Positions 50,406 to 59,673 of a DNA stretch of 64,000 bases are shown here, piece after piece. This stretch comes from Pseudomonas sp. gcc21 (lineage in GTDB: Bacteria; Pseudomonadota; Gammaproteobacteria; Pseudomonadales; Pseudomonadaceae): the NCBI RefSeq assembly GCF_012844345.1, contig NZ_CP051625.1:3410001-3474000 (forward strand), in the 5' to 3' direction. The notes below the pieces were generated by a model that searched no databases, was not told where the DNA came from, and saw nothing but the letters and a program-made list of their open reading frames with translations. The position numbers and the translations under genes are program-made. Position 1 is the first letter of the stretch. Each line of letters opens with the position of its first letter.

Positions 50406-53348
50406 TCAGGCACTGGTGCCGTTACCCAATACGCTATAGCGGGGCAGGGTAATAGTGAACCGCGTGCCACGCATGGTTGCTGCATCGATCGGGCTATCAA
50501 TGGTGATCTGCCCGTAATGTTCTTCAATGATGGAATAGACCAGTGCCAGTCCGAGGCCAGTGCCCGTGCCGGGTTCCTTGGTCGTGAAAAACGGCTCGAA
50601 CAGGCGCGCCATGATCGCCTTGTCGATTCCGCTACCCTGATCTTCAACCGTGAGCAGGACCTGATGTTCGTCCTGTACAGTTTTTATTGTGATGGTGTCT
50701 CCGTCCTGACTGGCATCCCGGGCGTTGCCCAGAAGATTGATCAATACCTGCACCAGTCGCTGACTGTCGCCGGCTGCCAGATGGTCCGGATTACACAGGC
50801 TAACATATCTGACATCGGGGCCCTTACGGCTGAGTGACAGAAGATGTATTGCTTCACTCGTGCAGGCGGCCAGGTCAACGGGTTCGTTGGCATTGTTGTG
50901 GCGGCTGCCGACGTGGGCGAAATTAACCATGGACTGGACGATACGCGACACGCGCCGGGTCTGCTCCAGGATCTGCTCAGCCATTTCCCGGGTATTCGGT
51001 TCAGCCGATTCCTCACGCATTTCCTGAGCGAGGCAGGCGATGCCGGTGATCGGATTGCCAATCTCATGGGCGACGCCGGCGGCGAGACGGCCGATGGATG
51101 CGAGCCGCTCGGAATGGATCAGTTCGTCTTCGAGCATCTGGGTTTCGGTCTGGTCCTCGATCAGCAGCACCAGGCCGCTGCCCAGATTGCCTGGTTCGTC
51201 GATCGCTGCCTTGTGCAGGTTGAGCCATTGGGTATGGCCGTTGATGACCAGTTTCTGTTTATGCAGGTGCGCTGACTGGTCCGCCACCAGGCGCTCCAGC
51301 AGACTGTTCCAGGGTGCGGGCAGATTCGCCAGGCGAGAACCGATAACGCTGTCTGCTTCGATCCCCGTGAGCGCATGCATCGCGCGGTTCCACATCAATA
51401 CTTCGCTGTCCTTTGCCAGCGAACATACGCCCATCGGCAAATCCTGCAATGTCTGGCGGTGATACCGGCGCAGGGCGTCGAGTTCTGCGGCCAGACCGGT
51501 CAGCCGCGAGTGATAGTCTTCCAGTCGATTCTCGATGAAGTGTATGTCCTGGGTGACATAGCCATCGCGCGCCAGTTTGAAGGGCAGAAAGGTTTCAACC
51601 ATTTCCTGTGCGACGGCCGGACCCATCAGGCCTGACAGGTTGGCTTCCAGGCGATCGCGCAGGCGGCGGAGCGCGTAGGGGCGGCGTTCATCGAAGGGCA
51701 GTTGTAGGTCGTTCAGCGCCTGTTCCACTTCTTTCTGCGCGGTCTTGTTGCCCAATGGTTTGGCCAGCTGCTGGGCGAATTCCTGCGGCGAATTGGCAAC
51801 CAGTTCCATACGCTGCGGGCGGCTGACGTTATCCACGGAACAGGCTTCGGCCGCGCTGCGCTCCTCATTGGAACGCTGGGTAAACAGTGAAATCAGGGTA
51901 AACACCACGATATTCACCGCAAGCGAGGCGATGGTCGCGAAATGCCAGGTATCTTCGTGGAAATCCAGTACAAGACCGAACAGCGCAAGACTGCGCAGTT
52001 CAGTGACCAGCGGTAATAGCAGCGTGACGACCCAGACCAGCATGCCGGCGAGCAGACCGCCGATAAAGCCCCGGCGATTGGCCTGTGGCCAATAGAGTAT
52101 CGACAGCGCGCCTGGCAGAAACTGCAGTGTGGCGACGAACGAGGCGATGCCCAGGTTGGCCAGGTCCTGTTCCGCACCCAGCATGCGGTAGAAACCGTAA
52201 CTGGCCATGATGATGGCTGCAATCAATGTGCGCCGGGTCCAGCGTAGCCAGCGGTAAATGTTGTTATCGGCGCTGGGTTGGTAGACCGGTAACACAATAT
52301 GGTTAAGCACCATGCCGGAAAGCGCCAGGGTGACAACAATGATCAGGCCACTGGCTGCGGACAAGCCGCCCACGTAGGCCAGCAACGTCAGCCAGTCGGC
52401 TCCGGCTGCCACCCCCAGACCCAGCGTGAAATATTCCGGGTTGGTTGAGACGTTGAGGTGCAGGCCGGCCCAGAGAATGGGTGGCACCGCCAGGCTCATC
52501 AGCAACAGAAATAGCGGTAACCCCCAGCTGGCCGTAGCCAGCGCCCTGGGGTTGATGTTCTCCGAAAAAGCCATGTGATACATGTGCGGCATGACGATGG
52601 CGGCTGCGAAGAACACCAGCAGCAGAGTCCGCCAAGGCCCTTCCTGAAGCGGCGTATGCAGGGTTTTCAAAGCTTGCTGATTATTCGCCAGCCAGTCTTC
52701 CAGCCCGGATGGGCCATCGAACACCACGAACAAAGCATAAAGGCCTACGGCGCCGATGGCGATGAGCTTGACCAGCGATTCGAAGGCGATCGCCATGACC
52801 AGGCCTTCGTGCTTCTCTCTGTTGGATATATGCCGTGCGCCGAACAGGATGGCAAACAGGGTGATCAGCACGCAAAAGCCGAGGGCAATCGAATGCTGAG
52901 TCGGGTCGCGGGTCAGTATCTGCACGGAATCGGCCACTGCCTGGATCTGCAGGGCCAGCAGCGGTAGCACGCCGATCAGCATGAGGATAGTGGTCAGTGT
53001 GCCGGCCCAGGTACTACGGAAGCGGAACGCGAATAGGTCGGCCAGCGAGGATAACTGGTAGGTACGGGTCAGGCGCAGGATCGGGTTCAGCAGCACCGGC
53101 GCGAGCAGGAAAGCGCCACACAGCCCGAGATAGTAGGTAAGGAAGCCGTAACCATACTGGTAGGCCAGACCCACAGTGCCATAGAAGGCCCATGCGCTGG
53201 CATAGACGCCAAGCGAGAGCGTATACACCGCTGGATGATGCAGCACGCCACGGGGCAGCATGCTCTTTTCAGTGATCCAGGCGACGCCGAACAGGGCAAG
53301 CAGGTAGACGACGCTGATAAGCAGCAGCAGTCCCAGATCAAAGCTCAT
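50406..53348 (-). CDS. cbrA: Sensor histidine kinase CbrA with SSS transporter domain
   Basis: A 980-residue protein. The first about 500 residues form a sodium/solute-symporter (SLC5) domain with about 13 helices. A STAC-like linker follows, then a PAS domain (about 620-720, MGVCSLAKDSEVLMWNRAMH), HisKA with the phospho-histidine in GVAHEIGNPITG, and an HATPase_c domain (LINLLGNARDASQDGD, DQGSGID, GTGLGLALVYS). In P. putida and P. fluorescens the transporter part has been linked to histidine uptake. Start 53348 (MSFDLGLLLLI) is preferred. It overlaps cbrX by 11 bases and precedes cbrB. Confidence 0.97.
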   Translation of the reverse strand: MSFDLGLLLLISVVYLLALFGVAWITEKSMLPRGVLHHPAVYTLSLGVYASAWAFYGTVGLAYQYGYGFLTYYLGLCGAFLLAPVLLNPILRLTRTYQLSSLADLFAFRFRSTWAGTLTTILMLIGVLPLLALQIQAVADSVQILTRDPTQHSIALGFCVLITLFAILFGARHISNREKHEGLVMAIAFESLVKLIAIGAVGLYALFVVFDGPSGLEDWLANNQQALKTLHTPLQEGPWRTLLLVFFAAAIVMPHMYHMAFSENINPRALATASWGLPLFLLLMSLAVPPILWAGLHLNVSTNPEYFTLGLGVAAGADWLTLLAYVGGLSAASGLIIVVTLALSGMVLNHIVLPVYQPSADNNIYRWLRWTRRTLIAAIIMASYGFYRMLGAEQDLANLGIASFVATLQFLPGALSILYWPQANRRGFIGGLLAGMLVWVVTLLLPLVTELRSLALFGLVLDFHEDTWHFATIASLAVNIVVFTLISLFTQRSNEERSAAEACSVDNVSRPQRMELVANSPQEFAQQLAKPLGNKTAQKEVEQALNDLQLPFDERRPYALRRLRDRLEANLSGLMGPAVAQEMVETFLPFKLARDGYVTQDIHFIENRLEDYHSRLTGLAAELDALRRYHRQTLQDLPMGVCSLAKDSEVLMWNRAMHALTGIEADSVIGSRLANLPAPWNSLLERLVADQSAHLHKQKLVINGHTQWLNLHKAAIDEPGNLGSGLVLLIEDQTETQMLEDELIHSERLASIGRLAAGVAHEIGNPITGIACLAQEMREESAEPNTREMAEQILEQTRRVSRIVQSMVNFAHVGSRHNNANEPVDLAACTSEAIHLLSLSRKGPDVRYVSLCNPDHLAAGDSQRLVQVLINLLGNARDASQDGDTITIKTVQDEHQVLLTVEDQGSGIDKAIMARLFEPFFTTKEPGTGTGLGLALVYSIIEEHYGQITIDSPIDAATMRGTRFTITLPRYSVLGNGTSA

Positions 53349-53514
53349 CAGTGTCCTTTGGGCTTTGCAGAAGCATGCCGGCAATGATCAGAATCAACCA
53401 TAGAACATAGGGGCGATACCAGGCGCCCTGGGGCTCGATCCACCAGTCCATGATTGCAGGGGAAAACAGGTAGATGCCGATTACCAGCAACAGTACCAAT
53501 CGGTAAATATACAT
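53338..53514 (-). CDS. cbrX: CbrX-like small membrane protein
   Basis: A 58-residue protein with two hydrophobic helices (MYIYRLVLLLVIGIYLFSP and the segment YVLWLILIIAGMLLQ) around a tryptophan-rich loop (DWWIEPQGAWYRP). A short overlapping ORF before cbrA is called cbrX in P. putida, in a cbrXAB operon. The ATG at 53514 follows GGAAGCG; an in-frame start at 53595 inside gluQ is rejected. The 11-base overlap with cbrA implies coupled translation and perhaps a helper role for the CbrA transporter domain. Confidence 0.78.
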   Translation of the reverse strand: MYIYRLVLLLVIGIYLFSPAIMDWWIEPQGAWYRPYVLWLILIIAGMLLQSPKDTDEL

Positions 53515-53569
53515 GACGCTTCCGTATCGAAGTTGTCTGATGGTAATCAGGCCGGGTGGGCTTGCCAAG

Positions 53570-54466
53570 TTACGTGGGCGGGAGACTCTCCTCAAGCATT
53601 TGCTGGACTGCGGGCAGCCGCTGAGGTTGCCAGTGGGGTGCGGCCCAGGCCAGCTGTTCGCTGACCGGCGCGTTGCGCAAGGTGTGTGGCGGCTGTTGGC
53701 CCAGCGCAGTCAGCGCCCGAAACAACGTGGCAGGCGCGTGACCCGTTTCAATTGGCTCTGAAGCGAGTCGCTTGCTGAGCTTTTCGCCCTGTCTGCGCAT
53801 GATCAGCGGAATATGCAGATAGCACGGAGGCGTTGCGTCCAGCAGGTGATAGAGCCACAGCTGGCGCGGCGTTGAATCAAGCAGATCGGCCCCGCGGACG
53901 ATGTCGGTGATGCCCTGATCGATATCATCGACCACTACCGCGAACTGATAGGCGACGATGCCATCGCGACGTCGCACCACGAAATCCCCTACATCGCTGG
54001 CCAGATTCTGGCTGAATGTGCCCTGCAGACGGTCGCTCACCCTGAGCTGTTGATCCGGAACCCGGACGCGGATGGCGTGGTCGCTCCCGGCCGGTAAGGC
54101 CCGGGTACGGCAAAAGCCGGGGTAGAGTCCGCCCTGTTCCATGATCAGCTTGCGTGAGCAATCGCAGTAGTAGGCTTCGCCGCGCTCGATCAGGCTGTGC
54201 AGTAAGTCGCTGTAGCGTTCGAGATTCCGGCTTTGGTGCAAGATATCGCCGTCCCACGCCATGCCGTAACTTTCGAGCGTGCTGAGAATGTGATCAGTTG
54301 CGCCGGGCATATTGCGAGGTTGGTCGAGATCTTCGATACGCACCAGCCAGCGGCCGTCATGGTGACGCGCGTCGAGATAACTGGCGAGCGCCGCGAGCAG
54401 CGAACCAAAGTGAAGATGACCACTGGGCGTTGGGGCGAAGCGTCCGACGTAAGGCTTGGCATGCAT
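53570..54466 (-). CDS. gluQ: Glutamyl-Q tRNA(Asp) synthetase
   Basis: A 298-residue truncated GluRS paralogue without an anticodon-binding domain; it attaches glutamate to queuosine 34 of tRNA-Asp. The class I signatures are HLHFGSL (HIGH-like, about 17-23) and KLSKR (KMSKS-like), with a zinc site in YYCDCSRK and CRTRAL. It follows dksA on the same strand after 75 bases, the conserved dksA-gluQ pair. Confidence 0.95.
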   Translation of the reverse strand: MHAKPYVGRFAPTPSGHLHFGSLLAALASYLDARHHDGRWLVRIEDLDQPRNMPGATDHILSTLESYGMAWDGDILHQSRNLERYSDLLHSLIERGEAYYCDCSRKLIMEQGGLYPGFCRTRALPAGSDHAIRVRVPDQQLRVSDRLQGTFSQNLASDVGDFVVRRRDGIVAYQFAVVVDDIDQGITDIVRGADLLDSTPRQLWLYHLLDATPPCYLHIPLIMRRQGEKLSKRLASEPIETGHAPATLFRALTALGQQPPHTLRNAPVSEQLAWAAPHWQPQRLPAVQQMLEESLPPT

Positions 54467-54541
54467 GCTGCGGGGCCTGTGTCAGGGGACCGGCTGGCGG
54501 CGCTAATCCTTAAGCGTCGCCAGCGGGAGAGGGGCCGGCTA

Positions 54542-54982
54542 TCAGCCGCCGATCTGCTTTTCCTTGATTTCCGCCAGGGTTTTGCAGTCGATGCAAAGCG
54601 TGGCGGTGGGGCGTGCTTCCAGACGGCGGATGCCGATCTCGACGCCGCAGGAATCACAGAACCCGTAGTCGTCATCTTCGATGCGCAGCAGGGTCTGATC
54701 GATTTTCTTGATCAACTTGCGCTCGCGATCGCGGGCGCGCAACTCCAGGCTGAATTCTTCTTCCTGGCTGGCACGGTCGGCGGGATCCGGAAAGTTTGCG
54801 GCTTCGTCCTGCATATGCATAACAGTACGGTCCACTTCTTCCATCAGCTGTTTTTTCCAGGTGTCGAGGATATTGGTGAAATGGGCGAGTTGGCGCTCAT
54901 TCATGTATTCCTCGCCCTGTTCTTCCTTATAAGGAACAAAGCCGCGTAACAATTGTGTTTTTTCTTTGACATTGCTGGGCAT
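54542..54982 (-). CDS. dksA: RNA polymerase-binding transcription factor DksA
   Basis: A 146-residue DksA. The coiled coil carries the acidic tip residues in DPADRAS that enter the polymerase secondary channel; the zinc finger is CDSCG...CIDCK with four cysteines, so this is the zinc-type protein, not a DksA2. It works with ppGpp in the stringent response. The ATG at 54982 follows TGAGG at a good distance; an upstream in-frame TTG (55006) is rejected. Divergent from the aminotransferase gene. Confidence 0.97.
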   Translation of the reverse strand: MPSNVKEKTQLLRGFVPYKEEQGEEYMNERQLAHFTNILDTWKKQLMEEVDRTVMHMQDEAANFPDPADRASQEEEFSLELRARDRERKLIKKIDQTLLRIEDDDYGFCDSCGVEIGIRRLEARPTATLCIDCKTLAEIKEKQIGG

Positions 54983-55202
54983 GGGAAGCGCCTCACTTTT
55001 GCTCAATCAATCTGACCGGGTACCCACCGTAACTGTCCGTGTGGAGGCGGCCGGTGGCTTGCAGCGGGCAAAGCTACCAGAACCTTGTACCGTAAGCTAC
55101 TGTTTGGCGCCAGAAGGCCGGCCAGCGTTGAGGCGGGCTGTAGCCTGGGGCTATCGGCGGTATCATTCGCGTTTCGATGTTGCCCTGAACCAGGAGATGA
55201 TG

Positions 55203-56381
55203 ATGCAGCAGTATCGCTGGGCCCAACGGGCACGTGATATCCAGCCTTTTCACGTTATGGCCGTTCTGGCCCGGGCCCAGGCTCTGGCAGCGCAGGGATA
55301 CGATGTGATTCACATGGAAATCGGCGAGCCCGACTTTGTCACACCCGAGCCTATAGTGCGGGCCGGGCAGGCGGCTCTGGCCGAGGGTCGCACGGGCTAT
55401 ACCTCAGCGCTGGGAATACCGGCGCTGCGTGAAGCGGTCGCCGGGTTGTATGCCAGCCGATACGGTATCGATCTGGACCCCCGGCGCGTGGTCATCACGC
55501 CGGGTGGCTCGGCAGCTTTGTTATTGATCAGCGCCTTGCTGGTAGAGCCTGGCTGCAACGTGCTGATGGCCGATCCGGCTTATCCCTGCAACAGGCATTT
55601 TCTACGTCTGGTAGAAGGTCAGACCCGTCTGATTCCAACCGGTGCCGAGACCCAATATCAGCTGACGCCGGCCATGGTCGAACAATTCTGGGATCCGCAG
55701 ACGGTGGCGGTGCTGGCTGCATCGCCGGCTAATCCAACCGGTACGCTGTTGAGTCGCGCCCAGCTTGCCGGCCTCGCCGAGACGACCCGGAGGCTGGGTG
55801 GTTCGTTGATTGTGGACGAGATTTATCATGGCCTTACCTACGGTTGCGATGCGGTGTCTGCGCTGGAGGTAGCGCCCGACGCCTTCGTGTTGAACAGCTT
55901 CTCGAAGTACTTCGGCATGACGGGCTGGCGCCTGGGCTGGCTGGTAGCGCCCGAGGCTGCGGTTCCGGAACTGGAAAAGCTGGCGCAGAATCTTTACATA
56001 TGCGCGCCCCACATGGCGCAGGTTGCCGCATTGGCGGCTTTCAGTGACGAGAGCCTGGAAATCTGCGAGTCAAGGCGCGAGGCGTTCCACCAGCGCCGGG
56101 ACTTCCTGCTGCCGGCGGTTCGCGAACTGGGCTTCGAGGTGCCGGTCACGCCTGATGGTGCCTTCTATCTATACGCGGGGACCCGAGCATTCGGGGGTGA
56201 CAGCGCGGCGCTGTGTCAGCATCTGATCGAGACCGAGCATGTGGCGGTAACCCCCGGGCTGGATTTCGGTGACTATCTCGCTGATCAGCATGTGCGTTTC
56301 GCCTATACCACGTCTCTGTCACGTCTCGAGCAGGCTGTTGAACGCCTCGCCCGTGGATTACAAAGCTGGCGCGCATGCTGA
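55203..56381 (+). CDS. PLP-dependent aminotransferase (class I/II)
   Basis: A 392-residue fold-type I aminotransferase. It shows DVIHMEIGEPDFVTPEPIV, YTSALGIPALREAVAGLY, ASPANPTGTLL, IVDEIYHGLTYG and the PLP-lysine motif NSFSKYFGMTGWRLGW; the final arginine (RFAYTTSLSRLEQAV) would bind the substrate carboxylate. The amino-acid substrate cannot be read from sequence. Of three adjacent ATGs, 55203 is best spaced from AGGAG. The position between dksA and sfsA is conserved in Pseudomonas. It overlaps sfsA by seven bases. Confidence 0.93.
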   Translation: MQQYRWAQRARDIQPFHVMAVLARAQALAAQGYDVIHMEIGEPDFVTPEPIVRAGQAALAEGRTGYTSALGIPALREAVAGLYASRYGIDLDPRRVVITPGGSAALLLISALLVEPGCNVLMADPAYPCNRHFLRLVEGQTRLIPTGAETQYQLTPAMVEQFWDPQTVAVLAASPANPTGTLLSRAQLAGLAETTRRLGGSLIVDEIYHGLTYGCDAVSALEVAPDAFVLNSFSKYFGMTGWRLGWLVAPEAAVPELEKLAQNLYICAPHMAQVAALAAFSDESLEICESRREAFHQRRDFLLPAVRELGFEVPVTPDGAFYLYAGTRAFGGDSAALCQHLIETEHVAVTPGLDFGDYLADQHVRFAYTTSLSRLEQAVERLARGLQSWRAC

Positions 56382-57082
56382 TACCCTTCGAGTCGCCGCT
56401 TACCGAAGGCGTGTTGGTAAAGCGCTACAAGCGCTTTCTGGCTGATGTGCTGCTGGCTGATGGGCGCGAACTGACTGTCCATTGCCCGAACACCGGTTCC
56501 ATGAAAAATTGCGGCGAGCCGGGCAGTCGGGTCTGGGTGAGGATGGTCGACAAGCCGGGACGCAGGCTTCCCGGCACCTGGGAACTGGTCGAGACAGCGC
56601 CAGGCGAGCTGGCCTGTATTCACAGTGCGCGCGCCAACAAGATCATAGGCGCGGCGCTGGCAGTGGGGGCAATCGGTCCGCTGACCGGTTTTGCGCATAT
56701 GCGTCCCGAGGTCACGCTGATTCCTGGCGCAAGCCGATTCGATTTTCTGCTGAGCGAGCCGGGCGAATGCGTGGTGGAGGTCAAAAGCGTTACGCTGGCA
56801 TTGGGAGAGGGCGAAGGTGCTTTTCCGGATGCGATCAGCCTGCGCGGGCAGAAGCATTTGAAGGAGTTGATTGAAGTAGTGCAAACGGGGCGCCGTGCGT
56901 GCCTGTTGTTCTGTGTGATGCACAGCGGCATCCGCTCGGTACGACCCGCCGATGAGATTGATCCGGTCTATGGAAGATTGCTGCGTGATGCGGCGCAGAA
57001 GGGCGTGGAAATCATCGCCTGGTCGGTGGTGCCTCAGTCGGAAGGGTTGAACGTGGCGGGGCAGTTGCCGGTTGTTCTGTAG
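56375..57082 (+). CDS. sfsA: DNA/RNA nuclease-like protein SfsA
   Basis: A 235-residue SfsA. It has an N-terminal OB-like domain (FLADVLLADGRELTVHCPNT with CPNTGSM) and a nuclease-like domain (SRFDFLL, CVVEVKSVTLA, DAISLRGQKHLKEL with a PD-(D/E)xK-type arrangement). It was first described as a sugar-fermentation stimulator in E. coli; its true role is unclear. It starts inside the end of the aminotransferase gene and is probably coupled to it. Confidence 0.95.
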   Translation: MLIPFESPLTEGVLVKRYKRFLADVLLADGRELTVHCPNTGSMKNCGEPGSRVWVRMVDKPGRRLPGTWELVETAPGELACIHSARANKIIGAALAVGAIGPLTGFAHMRPEVTLIPGASRFDFLLSEPGECVVEVKSVTLALGEGEGAFPDAISLRGQKHLKELIEVVQTGRRACLLFCVMHSGIRSVRPADEIDPVYGRLLRDAAQKGVEIIAWSVVPQSEGLNVAGQLPVVL

Positions 57083-57382
57083 TGGCCCGGGGTTGAGCGC
57101 TTCAGCGAGCCGGGCGCGCTGATATAGCCGAAGCCAATCGCCCGCCGTCCGCCAGGATTACGCAAGACGCCGTGAACCCATCCCTGGGGGCTTGGTGAAA
57201 ACATCCCTGTTTTCAACACTTGCTCCACCCTGCCAGCCGGCAGGCTTGTTCGAGCATCGGAATAGCCCAGATTTTCAAACCGTCCTTGCCTCGCTTGGCC
57301 AGGGAAACCAAGGTCCAAGGTATTGCCTGAAAACAAAACCATCAAACACGACGGACCGATTCCCCCCTTGGTAAAAGGGGGG
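57083..57382. repeat. Intergenic region with three short palindromes
   Basis: This 300-base gap has no credible gene. It holds GAAAACA/TGTTTTC (57197-57214, 4-nt loop), CCTGCC/GGCAGG (57229-57244, 4-nt loop), and the strongest, CCCCCCTT/AAGGGGGG (57362-57382, 5-nt loop). The last is followed by a second G6 run and ends exactly at the Rieske gene's stop codon, resembling small CCCCCC...GGGGGG palindromic repeats dispersed in many proteobacteria. Confidence 0.65.
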
Positions 57383-57739
57383 CTAGGGGGGATTGGCTTT
57401 TCCAAGCCAGACAAGGCCGTCGTCTAGATAGCTGTCCAGCTTGCGCAGCGAGTCTCCACTGCAAGGCCCGGCGATGCATTCGCCGCTTTCGGGAAGAAAC
57501 AGCGCGCCATGCGTCGCGCATTGAATCAATCGGCCGGAGCTGTCGAGAAACTGGTCGGGCGTCCATTCCAGCGGAATACCGCGGTGCGGACAGCGGTTTT
57601 CGTAGACAAAGGCTTCGCCGCCCTGACGCACAACCAGAATGCCGGTCGTACCGTTGGCGAAGCCCTTGCTGCCGGGGTCAGGCAGCTCATCCAGCCGGCA
57701 CAGTGCGCGGGGTTCTCGGTGATGGGTGTGCTTGGTCAT
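57383..57739 (-). CDS. Rieske [2Fe-2S] domain protein
   Basis: A 118-residue soluble single-domain Rieske ferredoxin. The cluster ligands are visible as CPHRG (CxH) and CATHGA (CxxH). It begins MTKHTHHREPRALCRLDELP; an upstream in-frame start at 57820 would run into the hmuU promoter region. The last residues NPP and the TAG stop are encoded inside a G-rich palindromic repeat, so the C-terminus may have been altered by repeat insertion. It may serve as an electron carrier for an oxygenase; the partner is unknown. Divergent from the heme permease gene. Confidence 0.85.
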   Translation of the reverse strand: MTKHTHHREPRALCRLDELPDPGSKGFANGTTGILVVRQGGEAFVYENRCPHRGIPLEWTPDQFLDSSGRLIQCATHGALFLPESGECIAGPCSGDSLRKLDSYLDDGLVWLGKANPP

Positions 57740-57858
57740 TGGCCGATTATCCCAACTCGCCGGCCTGACGGCCAGCAGCAATACTGGTACCTTGTGCCAC
57801 CTTGGGGCGGCCCGGTTCAAGGCGCTCCCGGATCAGTTGATTATTGAAAGGACAACAG

Positions 57859-58905
57859 ATGGATGCTGCGCGTCGGCTCAAGCTGATGGTCATGGTGCTG
57901 CTCGCCGTTCTGCTGGTGTTGGCGGTACTGCTATCGCTTGCGCTGGGCGCGGTAACGGTTCCGCTGGGCGATACGGTTGTGGTGTTGGCCAACCTGATTC
58001 TGCCGGTGGAACATGCAGTCGAGGCCCAGCTTATCGTCGAGCAGATACGCCTGCCGCGTACCCTGATGGGCATGCTGGTGGGCGCGACGCTGGCACTCAC
58101 CGGCGCGGCGATGCAGGGCTTGTTCCGCAATCCGCTGGCTGATCCGGGCCTGATTGGCGTATCCAGCGGCGCGGCACTCGGCGTCGCCCTGATGTTGGTG
58201 CTGGGTGGGCCACTGTTGATGATGATGCCCGATGTGCTGGCTCCTTACGCGACTGTGCTGGGAGCGTTCATTGGCGGTGCGCTGACGACCTGGCTGGTTT
58301 ACCGGCTGGGGCAGTCCATTCAGGGCACCTCGGTCGCCAACATGCTGCTGGCCGGTATCGCCATTGCAGCCGTTAGCGGTGCCTTTATCGGTCTGCTCAG
58401 CTATCTCGCTGACGATGCCATGCTACGGACTCTGGTGTTCTGGAATATGGGCAGTCTCGGTGGCGCCAGTTTTGAGCGGGTGGGCATGCTCGCGCTATGT
58501 TGTGCGCTGGTCTGGTGGCGTCTGCCGCGTCAGGCCGAGGCGCTGAATGCCTTGTTGCTGGGCGAATCCGAAGCGCGGCATCTTGGCATTGAGGTAGAGC
58601 GAGTCAAACGCGAACTGGTGCTGCTGACAGCGCTCGGCGTCGGTGCCTGCGTTGCGGCCGCCGGGCTGATCGGGTTCGTTGGTCTGGTAGTCCCGCATCT
58701 GGTCAGGTTGATGGTCGGTGCGAATCATCGTTACGTACTGCCTGCTTCCATGCTGTTGGGTGCAGGGTTGCTGTTGCTCGCCGATCTGGCAGCCCGGCTG
58801 GTGGTGGCGCCCGCGGAATTGCCCTTGGGGATATTGACGGCATTGATCGGCGCGCCGTTCTTCCTCGCCCTGCTTCTGCGCGCCCAGCGCCATGGAGGCG
58901 TCTGA
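57859..58905 (+). CDS. phuU: Heme/iron-chelate ABC transporter permease
   Basis: A 348-residue BtuC/FecCD-family permease with about ten membrane helices. The family motifs are RLPRTLMGMLVGATLALTGA, MQGLFRNPLADPGLIGVSSG and GLIGFVGLVVPHLVR. It overlaps the ATPase gene by one base. The location next to ChaN-like, prrF and cbpA genes matches phuU of P. aeruginosa, so heme is the likely substrate. ATG 57859 follows AAAGGA; the in-frame TTG at 57844 is rejected. The periplasmic binding protein, PhuS and receptor genes are absent beside it. Confidence 0.88.
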   Translation: MDAARRLKLMVMVLLAVLLVLAVLLSLALGAVTVPLGDTVVVLANLILPVEHAVEAQLIVEQIRLPRTLMGMLVGATLALTGAAMQGLFRNPLADPGLIGVSSGAALGVALMLVLGGPLLMMMPDVLAPYATVLGAFIGGALTTWLVYRLGQSIQGTSVANMLLAGIAIAAVSGAFIGLLSYLADDAMLRTLVFWNMGSLGGASFERVGMLALCCALVWWRLPRQAEALNALLLGESEARHLGIEVERVKRELVLLTALGVGACVAAAGLIGFVGLVVPHLVRLMVGANHRYVLPASMLLGAGLLLLADLAARLVVAPAELPLGILTALIGAPFFLALLLRAQRHGGV

Positions 58906-59666
58906 TGCTGGAGGCTGTCGATCTCAGTTGCGCCCGGGGCGGCAAGACCATCCTGAACCAGGTCAATTTCGAACTGCGCTCGGGCGAAGTGTTGGCCGTA
59001 CTGGGTACCAACGGGGCAGGAAAAAGCACACTTCTGGCTACGCTGGTGGGGGAGCTTTCTGCTTCGGGCGGGCAGGTTCGCCTGGCCGGGAGACTTTTGG
59101 CGCAGTGGCCGGGTGGCGAGCTCGCGACCCGTCTGGCGGTGCTGCCGCAATCCTCGTCGCTTGCGTTCGCTTTTACTGCCGAAGAAGTCGTGGCAATGAG
59201 TCGGATGCCCCACGACACCGGTTTGCAGATCGATCGGCGTATCGTCAGCGAGGCGATGCGGGCGGCGGATGTGACGCATCTCGCTGGGCGTAGCTATCTC
59301 AAGCTGTCTGGCGGCGAGCGTCAGCGTGTTCACCTGGCGCGCGTCATGGCGCAGATCTGGGAAACACCCGAGGCCTGTCTGATCATGGATGAGCCCACTG
59401 CGTCGCTGGATCTGGCGCATCAGCAACTGATTCTTGAACAGGCGCAACGCATTGCCGCGGGGGGCGGCGCGGTGTTGGTGGTGTTGCATGACCTGAACCT
59501 TGCCGCCCGCTACGCGGACCGTATCCTGTTGCTCGATGGGGGCGAAGTCGCCGCGCTGGGCACCCCTTGGGATGTGTTACAGGCGGAGCGCATTGCCGAG
59601 GTTTTCGCAGTGTCGGTCCAGGTCACACGGCATCCGACCCAGGACAGCCCCTTGATAATCATCTGA
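58905..59666 (+). CDS. phuV: Heme ABC transporter ATP-binding protein
   Basis: A 253-residue HmuV/PhuV-type ATPase. Walker A is GTNGAGKST, the signature LSGGERQRVHLARV, Walker B CLIMDEPTASLD and the switch histidine VLHDLNLA. It powers the permease encoded just upstream (one-base overlap). The chaN-like gene follows after seven bases, so the three form one operon. Confidence 0.92.
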   Translation: MLEAVDLSCARGGKTILNQVNFELRSGEVLAVLGTNGAGKSTLLATLVGELSASGGQVRLAGRLLAQWPGGELATRLAVLPQSSSLAFAFTAEEVVAMSRMPHDTGLQIDRRIVSEAMRAADVTHLAGRSYLKLSGGERQRVHLARVMAQIWETPEACLIMDEPTASLDLAHQQLILEQAQRIAAGGGAVLVVLHDLNLAARYADRILLLDGGEVAALGTPWDVLQAERIAEVFAVSVQVTRHPTQDSPLIII

Positions 59667-59673
59667 GGTGAGG

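Noticed and set aside
57740..57858. Fur box before the heme permease gene
   Set aside because: I looked for GATAATGATAATCATTATC-like sequence and found no convincing match; the only good Fur box is the one at prrF.
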